Of a stretch of 64,000 nt of DNA, positions 8,611 through 17,428 are shown in pieces. The position numbers and the translations under genes were made by a program. The stretch spans positions 897,062 to 961,061 of the forward strand of contig CBDFGQ010000008.1 in assembly GCA_965247295.1 (NCBI GenBank). Reading direction: 5' to 3'. This DNA is from CBDFGQ01 sp965247295 (lineage in GTDB: Bacteria > Chloroflexota > Dehalococcoidia > Lucifugimonadales > JAGWBF01). The notes below the pieces were generated by a model, which worked only from the letters and a program-made list of their open reading frames with translations, ran no database searches and was not told the origin of the DNA. Each line of letters begins with the position of its first letter. Position 1 is the first letter of the stretch.

Positions 8611-9474
8611 TCATGCTGCTGGTAGTCCGGCATAGAATCTCTGCTCATACGCCGCGGGTGACAGGAACCCCAGCCTGGCCTGGCGGCGCTGGCGGTTATA
8701 GAAGAGCTCGATATATTCCGTGATCTCTCGAGCTGCCTCCTGCCTGCTTCTGTAATGACGGTGGTGGACCAACTCCTGCTTGAGTGTGGCCCAGAAGCTC
8801 TCCATCGGAGCATTATCAAAGCAGTTCCCCTTCCCGCTCATGGAAGATCGCAGGCCAGACCGCTCGAGAAAACCTCTGTATTCCTGGGAGCAATACTGAC
8901 TGCCTCGGTCAGAGTGATGCATCAGGCCCCTCGCTGGACGTTTGGCTCTCAGCGCCCGCAATAGAGACTGACTAACCAGGTTCTTGGTCATCCGCTCTCC
9001 CATGGCATAGCCCACAATCTCTCCGGTGAACAGGTCCTTGTGGCCCGCCAGATATAGCCAGCCCTCATCGGTCGGTATATAGGTGATGTCACTCACCCAC
9101 ACAGTGTTCGGCCTCCAGACCTTGAACTGCTGGCCCAATATGTTATCCGCAACCGGTAGTCTGTGCCCGGAGTCGGTGGTGGCCTTGAATCTCCTCTTCT
9201 GCCTGCAGCGTATGCCAAGCTTCTTTCGGATACGCTTGATGCGACAGATGCCCACCCGAACGCCATGCTCCGCCAGGTCGCGCTGTAACCGTTCCGGGCC
9301 ATAGGTCTGTCTCGTCCGCTTGTGGGCTGCCCTGATCTCCAGCTCCAGCCGCACTTCCTCCTGTGCTCGCCTGGACGATGGCCGGTCCACCCAGGCATAG
9401 TAGCCACTGGCCGATACGTTCAACAACCGGCCCAAGACACATTTGGGGTAGTCGAGCCGCAGTTCTTTCATCAT
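8611..9474 (-). CDS. IS3-family transposase OrfB (element B)
   Basis: This 287-residue protein is an rve-type DDE integrase. Catalytic residues lie in VWVSDITYIPT (Asp), HHSDRGSQY (Asp) and APMESFWATLK (Glu). The N-terminal HTH_21-like region is TRQTYGPERLQRDLAEHG. It is out of frame (-1) with orfA and overlaps it by ATGA. An A7G tract near the end of orfA would allow a -1 ribosomal frameshift to make the OrfAB transposase. The gene appears intact. Confidence 0.93.
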   Translation of the reverse strand: MMKELRLDYPKCVLGRLLNVSASGYYAWVDRPSSRRAQEEVRLELEIRAAHKRTRQTYGPERLQRDLAEHGVRVGICRIKRIRKKLGIRCRQKRRFKATTDSGHRLPVADNILGQQFKVWRPNTVWVSDITYIPTDEGWLYLAGHKDLFTGEIVGYAMGERMTKNLVSQSLLRALRAKRPARGLMHHSDRGSQYCSQEYRGFLERSGLRSSMSGKGNCFDNAPMESFWATLKQELVHHRHYRSRQEAAREITEYIELFYNRQRRQARLGFLSPAAYEQRFYAGLPAA

Positions 9475-9785
9475 CGCGTACCGGGCAGCGACTCCCTGGC
9501 AAAGTACGCGGCTGCTTTTTTTAGTATGTCCCGCTCCATCTTCACTTCCGCCAGTTCCTTCTTCGTCCGGGCAAGGTCCATCTCTACTTCTGTCATGGGC
9601 CTGTACGTCTTGCCCACATCTCCCAGTTTGCCAGCCCTATGTGCCTTCACCCAGTACCCTAATGTCGATGGCGGCAAGGACAGCCGGCGGCCTGCCTCTG
9701 GCAATGATAGCTTCTCTTCTGTTACCAGCCTCACTGCTTCCTGCCGGAATTCCCTGCTGTACCTTCCTTGTGGAACCCTTTTCAT
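9471..9785 (-). CDS. IS3-family transposase OrfA (element B)
   Basis: This 104-residue helix-turn-helix protein has YSREFRQEAVRLV and SLPEAGRRLSLPPSTLGYWV as the DNA-binding part, followed by a leucine-zipper-like helix (MDLARTKKELAEVKMERDILKK cut here into two parts by the Glu/Lys pattern). The 3' end carries the A7G slippery tract. It is identical to the copy at 22180-22494. Confidence 0.92.
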   Translation of the reverse strand: MKRVPQGRYSREFRQEAVRLVTEEKLSLPEAGRRLSLPPSTLGYWVKAHRAGKLGDVGKTYRPMTEVEMDLARTKKELAEVKMERDILKKAAAYFARESLPGTR

Positions 9786-10119
9786 TCTGACACCTCCGTC
9801 GTATTATCCTACTCCGACTTTGGTGTCCATTTTTTCCATCCTACCTCAAGGCCTCTGTGGTCGGTGAGCCAAGCCGCCAACTGCCGGCTTCGCCAGGTCG
9901 GCATCTCACGGGCTGCCGCCAGCACTACTGCCTCCTCTTCTAGTCGCAGGCGATTCCAGGGCCTCTCAGTTCCTTCCGTACCCTCCCAACTACCCTGCCG
10001 GTGCCTCCACCTCCACCAATAATACGTGCTCCTGGAAATGCCAAGCTCCCTGAGTCGCCTGTTCTTCCCTCTACCATGTCGCTCCACCTCAGCCACGACC
10101 TTCGATTGTTCCACTACGC

Positions 10120-10521
10120 TCATGCGCCGGTGCCGTTGTCGTGTAGGGGCGGCAGAGCTGTTTTTTTGAAGCGGTGCAACTCCAGGGACAACTCACCCAC
10201 CAGCTGCTTCAGTTCACTGTTCTCCCGCTTGAGCTGCTCTATCTCTTGCCGGGTCGCATCACGCACACTGTCCCGAGTCAACCTCTCCTTCCCAGCTTCC
10301 ATAAACCCCTTCGTCCAGGCGTAGTAGGAGTGGGGTTTGATTCCTTCCCGTCGGCACAGGTCATTAACGGTAGTCTCCCGTCTGAACCCCTCCAAGACGA
10401 TGCGAATCTTCTCTTCAGGGGTATACTTACGGCGGGTCGCTGCACGGACCTGACGCACGAAGCTTCGTGTCTCCTGGCTTCGCTCCTCAGCTTGACTGGC
10501 CTGATCCCCTACCTGGGTCAT
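10120..10521 (-). CDS. IS3-family transposase OrfA (element A, copy 1)
   Basis: This 133-residue protein contains TRRKYTPEEKIRIVLEGF and TVNDLCRREGIKPHSYYAW (helix-turn-helix), then a coiled coil (REIEQLKRENSELKQLVGEL pattern). An A7C tract near the 3' end is placed for -1 frameshifting into orfB, with which it overlaps by ATGA. It differs from the copy at 40967-41368 by a single residue (MTQVGD versus MTQVED). OrfA alone is probably not transpositionally active because its OrfB is broken. Confidence 0.9.
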   Translation of the reverse strand: MTQVGDQASQAEERSQETRSFVRQVRAATRRKYTPEEKIRIVLEGFRRETTVNDLCRREGIKPHSYYAWTKGFMEAGKERLTRDSVRDATRQEIEQLKRENSELKQLVGELSLELHRFKKTALPPLHDNGTGA

Positions 10522-10633
10522 CGATGACTCCTTTCACTTAGGGTTAATCTACCCCTCTGAAGGAGCCTCTACCACCCCCAACCTCCTCGGTTTTCTAGGC
10601 CTCAATAGTGTCCAATTGCGCTGACACCCTACA

Positions 10634-11018
10634 CGCCTCTTTCATGATATTCCTTGGGGCTGAGTTCCTCCTTGCCAAACTAGCGTAGTGGATGGCTGGT
10701 AAGTCAACTGAAAAGGCCTCAACACTAATAGTTGGCAAAGTCCTATGTCGCCTGCTCGCGCGGAATCCAGGCTCACACCCACAAGTGCCGCAAGGCCTTG
10801 GTCATATTTACCCTCTTCGATGATTGCGAGGGCTTAGCCTAGTCGACAGGCATCGAACCAATCACAGGGAGTCGAGCCATCCCGGCTCGCTAGCTTGAAC
10901 TCCGGCAGACCTAGCTGGCCCCGGTGTGCTTGCTCGCTCGCGTTCCACGCCCGTGTTCCCTACGGCCCACACTCTCCGCCAGGCTGTTGTGGGGCACGCT
11001 GCTGGCCAATAATCCGAC
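10634..11018. other. non-coding gap with IS-flank debris
   Basis: No credible gene is seen. Near 11028-11075 the minus strand encodes NGKLRYSWAVGLG, a phrase that recurs as RQKLRYSWAVDLV at about 46117-46155, so a shared degenerate sequence extends into this gap. Confidence 0.5.
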
Positions 11019-12170
11019 CTAGCTTGAATGGACCCAAACCGACCGCCCAGGAGTACCTGAGTTTTCCGTTGCTATTGTGTCTGCCGGATGAAGGTTCTTG
11101 ATTTTGTCCAGTTTGGTGGTCCAGTCGTAGCGGTAGCCGATGCTGGAGCGGGGCGTGGGCAGCAGGTCGAACAGGTCGTGGTCCGGGGAGCGGGCGACCT
11201 CGGCGGACAGAGCAGCGGCAAAGCCGGTGACACCGGTGTGATGCCGAAGCTGGGAGGCGATGGCGCGCAGCGCGGTCCCTGCGTAAACGCCGGGGTTCAA
11301 GTACGAGGGTTCGGCACTCCACCGGTCGAGCGTCAGCCCCACGACGGCCCGGTCCCTGCGGGCCAGGTACGTCAACCCCTCGTCGGTGAGCACGTGCAGG
11401 GATTCATCCGCTCTCACCAGGCCGCGTTGGCTCAGGGAACGGAGCACCTGATTGACGCGGCGCAGGGTGACGCCGCCCATCAGTCCTGCGATCCGCTCGC
11501 GGGTGCACAGGGGCCACGCAGCCAGAAGGTCGAGGGCGTCTTTGTCAACTCGGGTCATCTGCACCGAGAGGGCCGATGTGAGTTGCCATGGAAGGCTCCG
11601 GCATGGAGGCTTGAACGCCGGAGGGGTACAGGGCGCCGGGACTCGGTTTCGGGTTGTCGCGGAGGAAGGAGTAGGACGAGTCCAGCAGGCGCTCCGCCCA
11701 TGTCAGGATGCCGGGCAGGCTGGAGTCTGGGGAAACCCGCACGGGAAGGTTGTCTCCGAGTCCGGTCCCGCACTGCTGCCAGACGACGCCCTTGTGGTCT
11801 CCGGCCAGAAGCTCCCCTTCCGTCGCCACGAAGGTCCTGCGGTGTTCTGAGGGGTCGCCCAATGAGCGGATGGCCCTACAGGTGGCCTGGTCTGCGTGGG
11901 TCAGCAGGAGGGTGACGAAGGGCGTCTCGCTGTTGTCCAGTCGCTCGATGCTCCTGAGGGGGTAGCGGAGGTTGGAACTGGGCAGCGCCGGTCCTTGGCG
12001 CAGGATTCCAACGGAGCGGCCCCCGGACAGGGTGAGCAGCATGTCGTAGGGACCCTGGCGGTAGTGGTCCACTGGCACGGGATCGTTGTGCAGTCCCTTG
12101 GCTGGCAGACTCCGCTGGAGTATCCTCTCCAGTGCCACCAGGGGGTGCTCGCCTCTCATCTGTTGTCTCA
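11019..12170 (-). pseudogene. decayed winged-helix protein (replication-relaxation-like), paralogue of the gene at 51632-53385
   Basis: Two adjoining frames make one protein. The upstream part (12170 to about 11560) runs from EHPLVALERILQRSL through VGILRQGPALPSSNLRY and ends SMATHIGPL. The downstream part (about 11558 to 11030) resumes at VQMTRVDKDALDLLAAW with a winged helix (RIAGLMGGVTLRRVNQVLRSL) and ends near SSIGYRYDWTTKLDK. A one-base shift near 11560 separates them. The N-terminal winged helix and the C-terminal third are missing. Paralogy is seen in matching blocks of the gene at 51632: FGVVRQGLALRRRSLYDRL, and LALWLGVSEGRVSQMMHSL. Such proteins resemble the Replic_Relax family of plasmid/conjugative elements; that identity is tentative. 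Confidence 0.65.
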
Positions 12171-12191
12171 TATGTAGTGAACGAGTATAAT
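12163..12191 (+). promoter_or_regulatory. sigma-70-type promoter for the LRR lipoprotein gene
   Basis: TTGTCT at 12163-12168 and a perfect TATAAT at 12186-12191 are spaced by 17 bases. A start near 12198 would give a leader of about 25 bases before ATG 12223. The position immediately upstream of a signal-peptide start supports it. Confidence 0.65.
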
Positions 12192-12222
12192 ATCCTTGCA
12201 TATATTGTGCGACTGATAAAAC

Positions 12223-13337
12223 ATGAACGTGACAATACTGCGACGGATAACAAGAAGCTGTCCCCTGCACATTTGCGCCTTGGCATTGATTCTGGCGGCC
12301 CTGTCCGCCGCCTGCGCCTCCGATGCGCCTTCGGCCTCGCCCACGTCCGGGACCACCGCCGCGCCGGCAACTGAGGGGGCCGAGAGCGAGTCTGTGCCTC
12401 CCCTGGGTTCCGTGCCACGGATAGGGAAGTTCTGGTCGCGTTCTATAACGCTATGGACGGGGACAACTGGACGAACAACGAAAACTCGCTAAGCGAGGCT
12501 CCCCTTGGAGAATGGCACGGGGTCGGCACTAACAGCAACGGGCATGTTTTTAATGTGCGCCTTACCGACAACCAGCTGAGCGGGGAGCTGCCGTCCGAAC
12601 TGGGCAGCCTCACCTACCTGATAGTATTGGGGGCCACGGATAACCAGCTGAGCGGGGAGATTCCAGTGGAACTTGCCAACCTTAGTTACCTGGCATCCCT
12701 GGAGCTCGGCGGCAATCGCTTAAGCGGCGAGATACCGCCAGAGCTGGGCAGCCTCTCCAACATGGAATTTCTGCATTTAGACTGTAACCAGTTGACCGGG
12801 GAGATACCGTCCGAGCTGGGCAGCCTCTCGAACCTGAAACGTCTGGTGCTAGGCGGTAACCAGCTGACCGGGTGCATACCCGGAGGGTTGAGAGGAGTAG
12901 AGGTCAGCGACGTCGAGGACATCGGTCTGCCATTCTGTGGAGAAACCGCCACGGACTCCACCGACACCCCTGCGGCAACACCGACGCCGGAATGGGACGG
13001 CACCGTCACCTTCTCCCTGGTCCACAACGTGGACCAGGATATCTCCCCGAAAACTCACGTCCTGGAAATACCGATGGAGAAATGTTCGGGTCTGGTATTC
13101 GACCTGACGGCCACCGAAGTGGTGTATGTGAGCCATACCTCCCCTGACGGGGAGCGCGGCGACTGGGGTCACAAGACCACCCTAGGCCCCCACTTCACCG
13201 ATTGGAGGGAGGCCGAAGGAATCTATCAGCTCGAAGTCAAGAGAAAGTACGGCGAGACCACCCCCAGCGAGGTTACCGTCTCTTATCGGGTAGGGCCTCT
13301 GCCTCCCAGCTACCAGTGCGACCCAGCCGATCAATGA
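12223..13337 (+). pseudogene. leucine-rich-repeat lipoprotein, frameshifted
   Basis: The first frame (12223 to about 12425) encodes a lipoprotein signal: basic start, hydrophobic LALILAALSAAC, then a Thr/Ala/Pro-rich linker. Near 12420 the reading shifts by one base into the frame that continues DREVLVAFYNAMDGDNWT and runs to 13337. That second part has plant-type LRRs of about 24 residues: LSGELPSELGSLTYL, LSGEIPVELANLSYL, LSGEIPPELGSLSNM and LTGEIPSELGSLSNL. A C-terminal beta-rich domain follows (DGTVTFSLVHNVDQDISPK). The intact protein would be an exported surface adhesion or binding protein. A sequencing error at the shift cannot be excluded; if so the gene is functional. Confidence 0.8.
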
Positions 13338-13934
13338 GTCGGCCGGGCCGCCGACGGGTATCAGGCCCCGGACTCCTACGGTGCACCATTTGCCGTCCAC
13401 TTCGGCGGCGGTGTTCCTGAGTAGTATGCCATTCCTGCCCCTGATCTCATGCGGCAAGGTATCCCCCGCGATCCGTACCATTCCGCCCTCACACAGCCCC
13501 CCGGCAGCGGCGCGTCGGTCCGGTTTAGGCTCCCCACCGAAACTCCATCCATACTTCGAGCCTATCAACCGCCCGAACCCGTCGCATCTCGCCAGCTGGG
13601 GCTACGATCGCTACATCCAGCACACGCAGAAAGGTTCCTTAGTCTCCGTCAGCTTCGGGGATAACTACGCCTGCGGGGTGAGGACCGACGGCTCCGTCGC
13701 TTGCGGGGGCTGGGGCGAATACGGTGAGGTCCCGCCGCCCCGCCATTAAGCCATCCCAATCTCGCCCCTGCCCCCACGCCAAGGTCTCTTTAGCGGGGGG
13801 TAGGGGCTTGCTGGGCATCCCCGCCTGCCTGGGGGCAGGACAGTGCAAGGGTCGGGTGCGGCGGGACCTCACGCTGGCGGTTCCAAGTATCTCCCGTCTA
13901 CCGGAACGTCCACAGGCCCTGGCATGCAAGTTAG
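13338..13934. other. gap with an RCC1-like remnant
   Basis: A short plus-strand stretch at about 13640-13745 reads LVSVSFGDNYACGVRTDGSVACGGWGEYGEVPPP in conceptual pieces. The words SVSFGDNYACGVRTDGSVAC match one blade of an RCC1/BNR-type beta-propeller repeat. No full gene accompanies it. The rest has no convincing coding signal. Confidence 0.5.
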
Positions 13935-14561
13935 TCAGCGGCAGCCGGCACGCACTCGCACGTCCAAGGCAAGCCGAGCTTCCCCACTTCCTACAAAGAT
14001 GCCGCGGACTGGGGTCACGTCCCGATAATCGCGACCGATTGCGACGCGCACGTGCCGCTCGTCGGCCAAGCACCGGTTAGTGGGATAGAACCCAATCCAC
14101 TGAAGGTCGGGCAAGCGGCATTCCACCCAGGCATGAGTGGCCGTTTGCGGCGTCCCCTCGCCGCCTTGGCCGTCGATGTACAGGTAGCCTAAGACGTATC
14201 GGGCCGGGACGTGCCAGGAACGGGCAATGGCAATCATGACATGAGCGTAGTCCTGACAGACCCCCTGTCTGGATTCCAAGATGTGCTCTATGGGAGAGAC
14301 CATCGACGTGCTGGCTGGGACGTACCGGAAGCTACGGTAAAGGGTGTCTGAAAGCCGTAGCAGCGTCTCCAACGGATCGTTTCCTACCTTGATGCCCAAC
14401 TCATCCACGAACGCAGTGAGAGTGGGAGAAGATCAAGTTAAGGCGCTGGGGTCAGTGAAGTCCCAGTAACTGAACGATTCCCTCCATGAGTGAATCTCCT
14501 CCCAGGCGTCGGTGCCCTAGCGAGAGACGTGCTCAATCTCGTAAAGCGTCGCCTGCTTCAT
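13935..14561 (-). pseudogene. transglutaminase-like protein, inactivated
   Basis: In one frame from ATG 14561 the sequence reads MKQATLYEIEHVSR and then a TAG stop (14517-14519). It resumes with TDAWEEIHSWRESF, hits TGA (14433-14435) and continues with PTLTAFVDELGIKV to 13935. About 80 residues normally found between the first two blocks are absent. The Cys (RQGVCQDYAH) and His (THAWVEC) of the catalytic triad remain. The usual Asp in the GFDPTN motif reads GFYPTN, so the third catalytic residue is also lost. Position behind alpha-E and circularly permuted ATP-grasp genes is the standard arrangement for this family. Three independent lesions make decay certain. Confidence 0.85.
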
Positions 14562-14565
14562 AGTT

Positions 14566-15534
14566 CTAGCGTCCAGGGAAATCTTCTATCGGATAATCAA
14601 AATAGGCCGCAGTTACAAGATGATGTAGTTCGCGGCAGTACTCCCTTACCTTCCGTAACAGCTTGTGGTGGTTTTCCTCATCGGGCCAATCGTAATAGAT
14701 CAGTGCGGCCATACGGCCCGCGAGGCGGTTGGCTGCACCGCTGGCATTTGGGTTTGGACCAGAACCAATGGAGGCCAAGTAGGATACCATGCTGTCTAGA
14801 GAGCTGCAGACCGAGCCCCGTAGCAGCAGGTCCGTGGCCAGCAGATTTAATACTTGCCCTGGCTGCACTTCAACGCTGTAGATGCGATTGTAGGCCTCAA
14901 AAGCATTGTAAAGCCGCAGTAGGCTTGTCCATTCCGCGTCGGAATACTCGGCCGTCTGGGAATCGGAAGCCAGTTGCGACAGGAACAACGAAGTGGAAAG
15001 TTGGGCCCGCTCGATGAAACGGCCGAGCTGCATGAAAAGCCAGCCTTCGTCGCGATACATCGTGGCGGCGGCCACGCCCGAAAACATGTTCATCTCCGCT
15101 GCTGTCTCCGCATAGAAACCCTCTGGAGAGACCCGCCAGATGTCTTGGATGGTCAGTTTCCGAATCTTTAGGTAGGCCAGGTTCAGGCTGGTCCACATTT
15201 CACCACTAATGCAATGGCGGATCTGCCGGGCGTTCTCACGGCCCAGAGCGAAACAACTCCAAATCGAATCAGGGTTGGAGCGCTCAAAGGTGAGATCGTC
15301 GGCAAGGGTGTAGGAATCGGCTAGGGTGAACTCATCGCTGCTAAGTAGCTCGAGACTGCCCCCGGGAGGCTCTCGGTTTATCCCATTGTAGATCCGGGTC
15401 CAGCCAAAATGAATCTCCCGGATGGGACGGTCAACCAAAGCCTCCGTCTGCAATCGTAACAGACGGCAGAGGGACTCTGCCCGTTCCAGGTAGCGGCCCA
15501 TCCAATAGAGGCCCTGTGCACTACGAGAAAGCAA
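14566..15534 (-). CDS. alpha-E domain protein (DUF403)
   Basis: This 322-residue, mostly helical protein begins MLSRSAQGLYWMGRYLERAESLCRLLR when read in two halves, the hallmark start of the alpha-E family. Further landmarks are NARQIRHCISGEMW and FIERAQLSTSLFL. These proteins occur in a three-gene set with a circularly permuted ATP-grasp ligase and a transglutaminase-like protease, thought to make and process a small peptide or amide-linked product. It starts 6 bases after the ATP-grasp stop, so they are co-transcribed. The gene is intact although its transglutaminase partner is not. Confidence 0.88.
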   Translation of the reverse strand: MLSRSAQGLYWMGRYLERAESLCRLLRLQTEALVDRPIREIHFGWTRIYNGINREPPGGSLELLSSDEFTLADSYTLADDLTFERSNPDSIWSCFALGRENARQIRHCISGEMWTSLNLAYLKIRKLTIQDIWRVSPEGFYAETAAEMNMFSGVAAATMYRDEGWLFMQLGRFIERAQLSTSLFLSQLASDSQTAEYSDAEWTSLLRLYNAFEAYNRIYSVEVQPGQVLNLLATDLLLRGSVCSSLDSMVSYLASIGSGPNPNASGAANRLAGRMAALIYYDWPDEENHHKLLRKVREYCRELHHLVTAAYFDYPIEDFPGR

Positions 15535-15540
15535 TTCAGT

Positions 15541-16974
15541 TCAGTCGCCTAGTACCCAAAGATCTTTTCCGCCCCCACCTTGGCTAGAGTTTACTACCAG
15601 GCTCCCCCGTCGTAGGGCTACCCGGCAGAATGCCCCGGCTACCATGCGAGTCTCCCGTCCGTGGAGTACAAAGGGTCGTAGGTCCACATGACGAGGCTCA
15701 AAGTTGCCCTCAATGAGGCAGGGGGAACGGGAAAGGGGTAGCACCGGTTGAGAGATGAAGTCGGCTGGGTCGGCGCGCAACTGCACAGCATACTCTTCCC
15801 GTTCTTTGGGCGTTGCGTGGGGGCCTATCAACATTCCGTAACCCCCCGATTCGCCCACACGCTTCACTACCAGGTTTTTCAGATTGTCCAGAGTGTAATC
15901 CAGGTCTTTTGGTCGGCGACAAAGGTAGGTTTCAACGTTGGCCAGGATCGCCTCCTCCCCCAGGTAATAACGAATCATATCGGGTACGTAGGCATATACA
16001 CTCTTGTCATCCGCGACCCCTGTGCCCGGGGCGTTCACCAAGGCTACGTTTCCCAGCTTGTAGGCGTGGAGGAGCCCCGGTACCCCCAGGAGGGAGTCGG
16101 GACGGAAAACCAACGGGTCAAGGAAATCGTCGTCGACACGGCGGTAGACCACGTCCACTCGGCGTAACCCGGTGGTGGTGCGCATATAAACAAAACCATC
16201 GTTCACCAGCAGGTCCCGGCCTTCTACCAGCTCAGCACCAATTTCGCGGGCTAGAAACATATGCTCATAGAAGGCGGAGTTGTAGACTCCCGGGGTCAGT
16301 AATACAATGCTTGGCTCAGAACGCCCACTGGGCGCAAGTTCCCGAAGCGTAGTCAATAGCAAGCGTCCGTAGTGCTCCACCTCCTGTACTCTGGAGCTTC
16401 GATACAACCGTCGCAAACTGACTTTCACCGCCTTTCGATTTGCGATCATGTAGGATACCCCGGAAGGGACGCGCAAGTTGTCTTCAAGCACGCGGAAGCC
16501 ATCGTTGGTCCGAACCAGGTCGGTGCCGCAAATTGCAACCCAGGTACCGTAGGGCGCGGAAAAGCCCCGCATCTCTATGCGGTACTGCGGACAGTCGCGT
16601 ACCACGTCTACCGGAATCACTCCGTCTTCAATAATACGGGCCTCGCCATACACATCTTCTAGAAAGCGGTTCAGCGCTTGCAAGCGCTGAGTCAGGCCCG
16701 TCTCTAGATGCCGCCACTCGGCGCCCGAGAGCACCCGTGGGACGCAATCTACCGGTATAATCCGTTCTTCACCCTCCTCGTCTCCATAAACCGTGAAGGA
16801 GATACCCTCATTGGAAAAGGAGCGGGTCACCCGTTCCTGAATGCTGCTCAGTTCCTCGGCGGAAAGCCGGCAAAGGCTTTCGTGAAGCGGTTCACAATGT
16901 TCTCTAGCCGTGCCATCCGGCCGGAACATCTCGTCGTATATGGAAGGATCAAGATTGTAGGTGTCGAAGTTCAC
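15541..16974 (-). CDS. circularly permuted type 2 ATP-grasp protein
   Basis: This 477-residue protein matches the DUF404/DUF407 (CP_ATPgrasp) family. Landmarks are YDEMFRPDGTAREHC at the start, FRVLEDNLRVPSGVSYMIANR, VYRRVDDDFLDPL, and VKRVGESGGYGMLIG. It ends RRGSLVVNSSQGGGGKDLWVL, which is characteristic. It probably forms an amide bond using ATP, acting with the alpha-E protein encoded next. It is the first gene of the minus-strand set and no gene lies between its start and the IS481 remnant at 17109. Confidence 0.92.
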   Translation of the reverse strand: MNFDTYNLDPSIYDEMFRPDGTAREHCEPLHESLCRLSAEELSSIQERVTRSFSNEGISFTVYGDEEGEERIIPVDCVPRVLSGAEWRHLETGLTQRLQALNRFLEDVYGEARIIEDGVIPVDVVRDCPQYRIEMRGFSAPYGTWVAICGTDLVRTNDGFRVLEDNLRVPSGVSYMIANRKAVKVSLRRLYRSSRVQEVEHYGRLLLTTLRELAPSGRSEPSIVLLTPGVYNSAFYEHMFLAREIGAELVEGRDLLVNDGFVYMRTTTGLRRVDVVYRRVDDDFLDPLVFRPDSLLGVPGLLHAYKLGNVALVNAPGTGVADDKSVYAYVPDMIRYYLGEEAILANVETYLCRRPKDLDYTLDNLKNLVVKRVGESGGYGMLIGPHATPKEREEYAVQLRADPADFISQPVLPLSRSPCLIEGNFEPRHVDLRPFVLHGRETRMVAGAFCRVALRRGSLVVNSSQGGGGKDLWVLGD

Positions 16975-17244
16975 GGCGGCGTCTCCATGCCCAAGGGACC
17001 CCTCATACTTGTAGACCGTTTCAGCGCCAAGCGACTTTTCGTAGATGCGGTAAATTCTAAGCTGTCGCCAAGCATAATACCATATCAGAGCCGATGGCAG
17101 CTATAACCTGTACTCGTCCAGTAGATTAGTGACACTATACCTCCTTTAGGGTAGAGTGTGGTACAGTAGGAATGTAAGAGGGAGACGGGACGTCGGGTGT
17201 TTTGCCTGCCGTTCTGTTTTCTTTGTCAGATGGGTGTTCTTGCT

Positions 17245-17428
17245 GTCAGCGTTGCCAGAAGGCCTGGGGAGTAAGATAGCCCAGGGCTTGATGAGGGCGG
17301 ACGGTGTTATAGGTGTGCTCCCAGGCCATGAGCTCCCGGTTCAGGGAGGCGATTTCTAGAGAGAAATTAGTGAGTTCATAGAACTCCTCGGTATGGGTAC
17401 GCTGTGCACGCTTCACACAGCCGTTGAG
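17245..17428 (-). pseudogene. IS481 transposase C-terminal fragment
   Basis: The minus strand encodes LNGCVKRAQRTHTEEFYE, then LEIASLNRELMAWEHTYN and TVRPHQALGYLTPQAFWQR. It parallels the fragment at 57954-58398 (LNGAVERAQRTHTEEFYE, TVRPHQALAYLTPQQFLRQ). In this copy the catalytic Glu of the VERAQRTH motif reads Lys (VKRAQRTH). Only the last third of the integrase is present. Confidence 0.75.

Larger units (their letters stand above)
8577..9848 (-). mobile_element. IS3-family element B, copy 1 (1272 bp)
   Basis: It is bounded by inverted repeats beginning TGAGGT and sharing TGGACACCAAA: TGAGGTCGGACGTAAATAG at one end and TGAGGTAGGATGGAAAAAA at the other. The same 1272-bp unit recurs at 22117-23388 in the opposite orientation, and its two proteins are identical there. 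It sits inside element A; flanks show no 3-4 bp duplication and the host element lacks 410 bp at this point. Confidence 0.9.
8242..10123 (-). pseudogene. element A transposase orfB, split and internally deleted
   Basis: The N-terminal third is at 9849-10123 (starts MSVVEQSKVVAEVERHGRG, up to LAAWLTDHRG). The C-terminal part is at 8242-8576 (from PQTNGKLERYH, including NQVPYEVVEDLEAA). Between them lies element B. Comparison with the copy on the other side of the window shows that the stretch holding the first two catalytic Asp residues (ATDASYF and LLSDNGSGY) is missing. The remnant keeps only the catalytic Glu region. It is non-functional. Confidence 0.88.
8234..10633 (-). mobile_element. 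IS3-family element A, copy 1, interrupted by element B and carrying a deletion
   Basis: Both ends match the second copy at 40855-43592: one end begins TGTAGGGTGTCAGCG, the other TGTTGGGTGTCAGCG. These inverted repeats continue with TTGGACA. The intact element would be about 1.54 kb with an orfA/orfB pair overlapping by ATGA. This copy contains a 1272-bp IS3-family element B within orfB. It also lacks 410 bp of orfB that are present in the other copy (equivalent to 42839-43248), so it cannot encode transposase. No target duplication is visible. Confidence 0.88.

Noticed and set aside
10800..10900. Possible tRNA-like fold around GGGAGTCGAGCC
   Set aside because: No acceptor, D and T arms with invariant bases could be assembled together.
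11088..11915. Long plus-strand frame opposite the winged-helix pseudogene
   Set aside because: It is the shadow of the minus-strand pseudogene; the minus-strand frames align with the paralogue at 51632 and this one has no family resemblance.
13182..13568. Minus-strand protein with IRGRNGILLRNTAAEVDGKW
   Set aside because: It overlaps the end of the LRR gene, shows no ribosome-binding site or recognised family, and the neighbouring sequence is degenerate.
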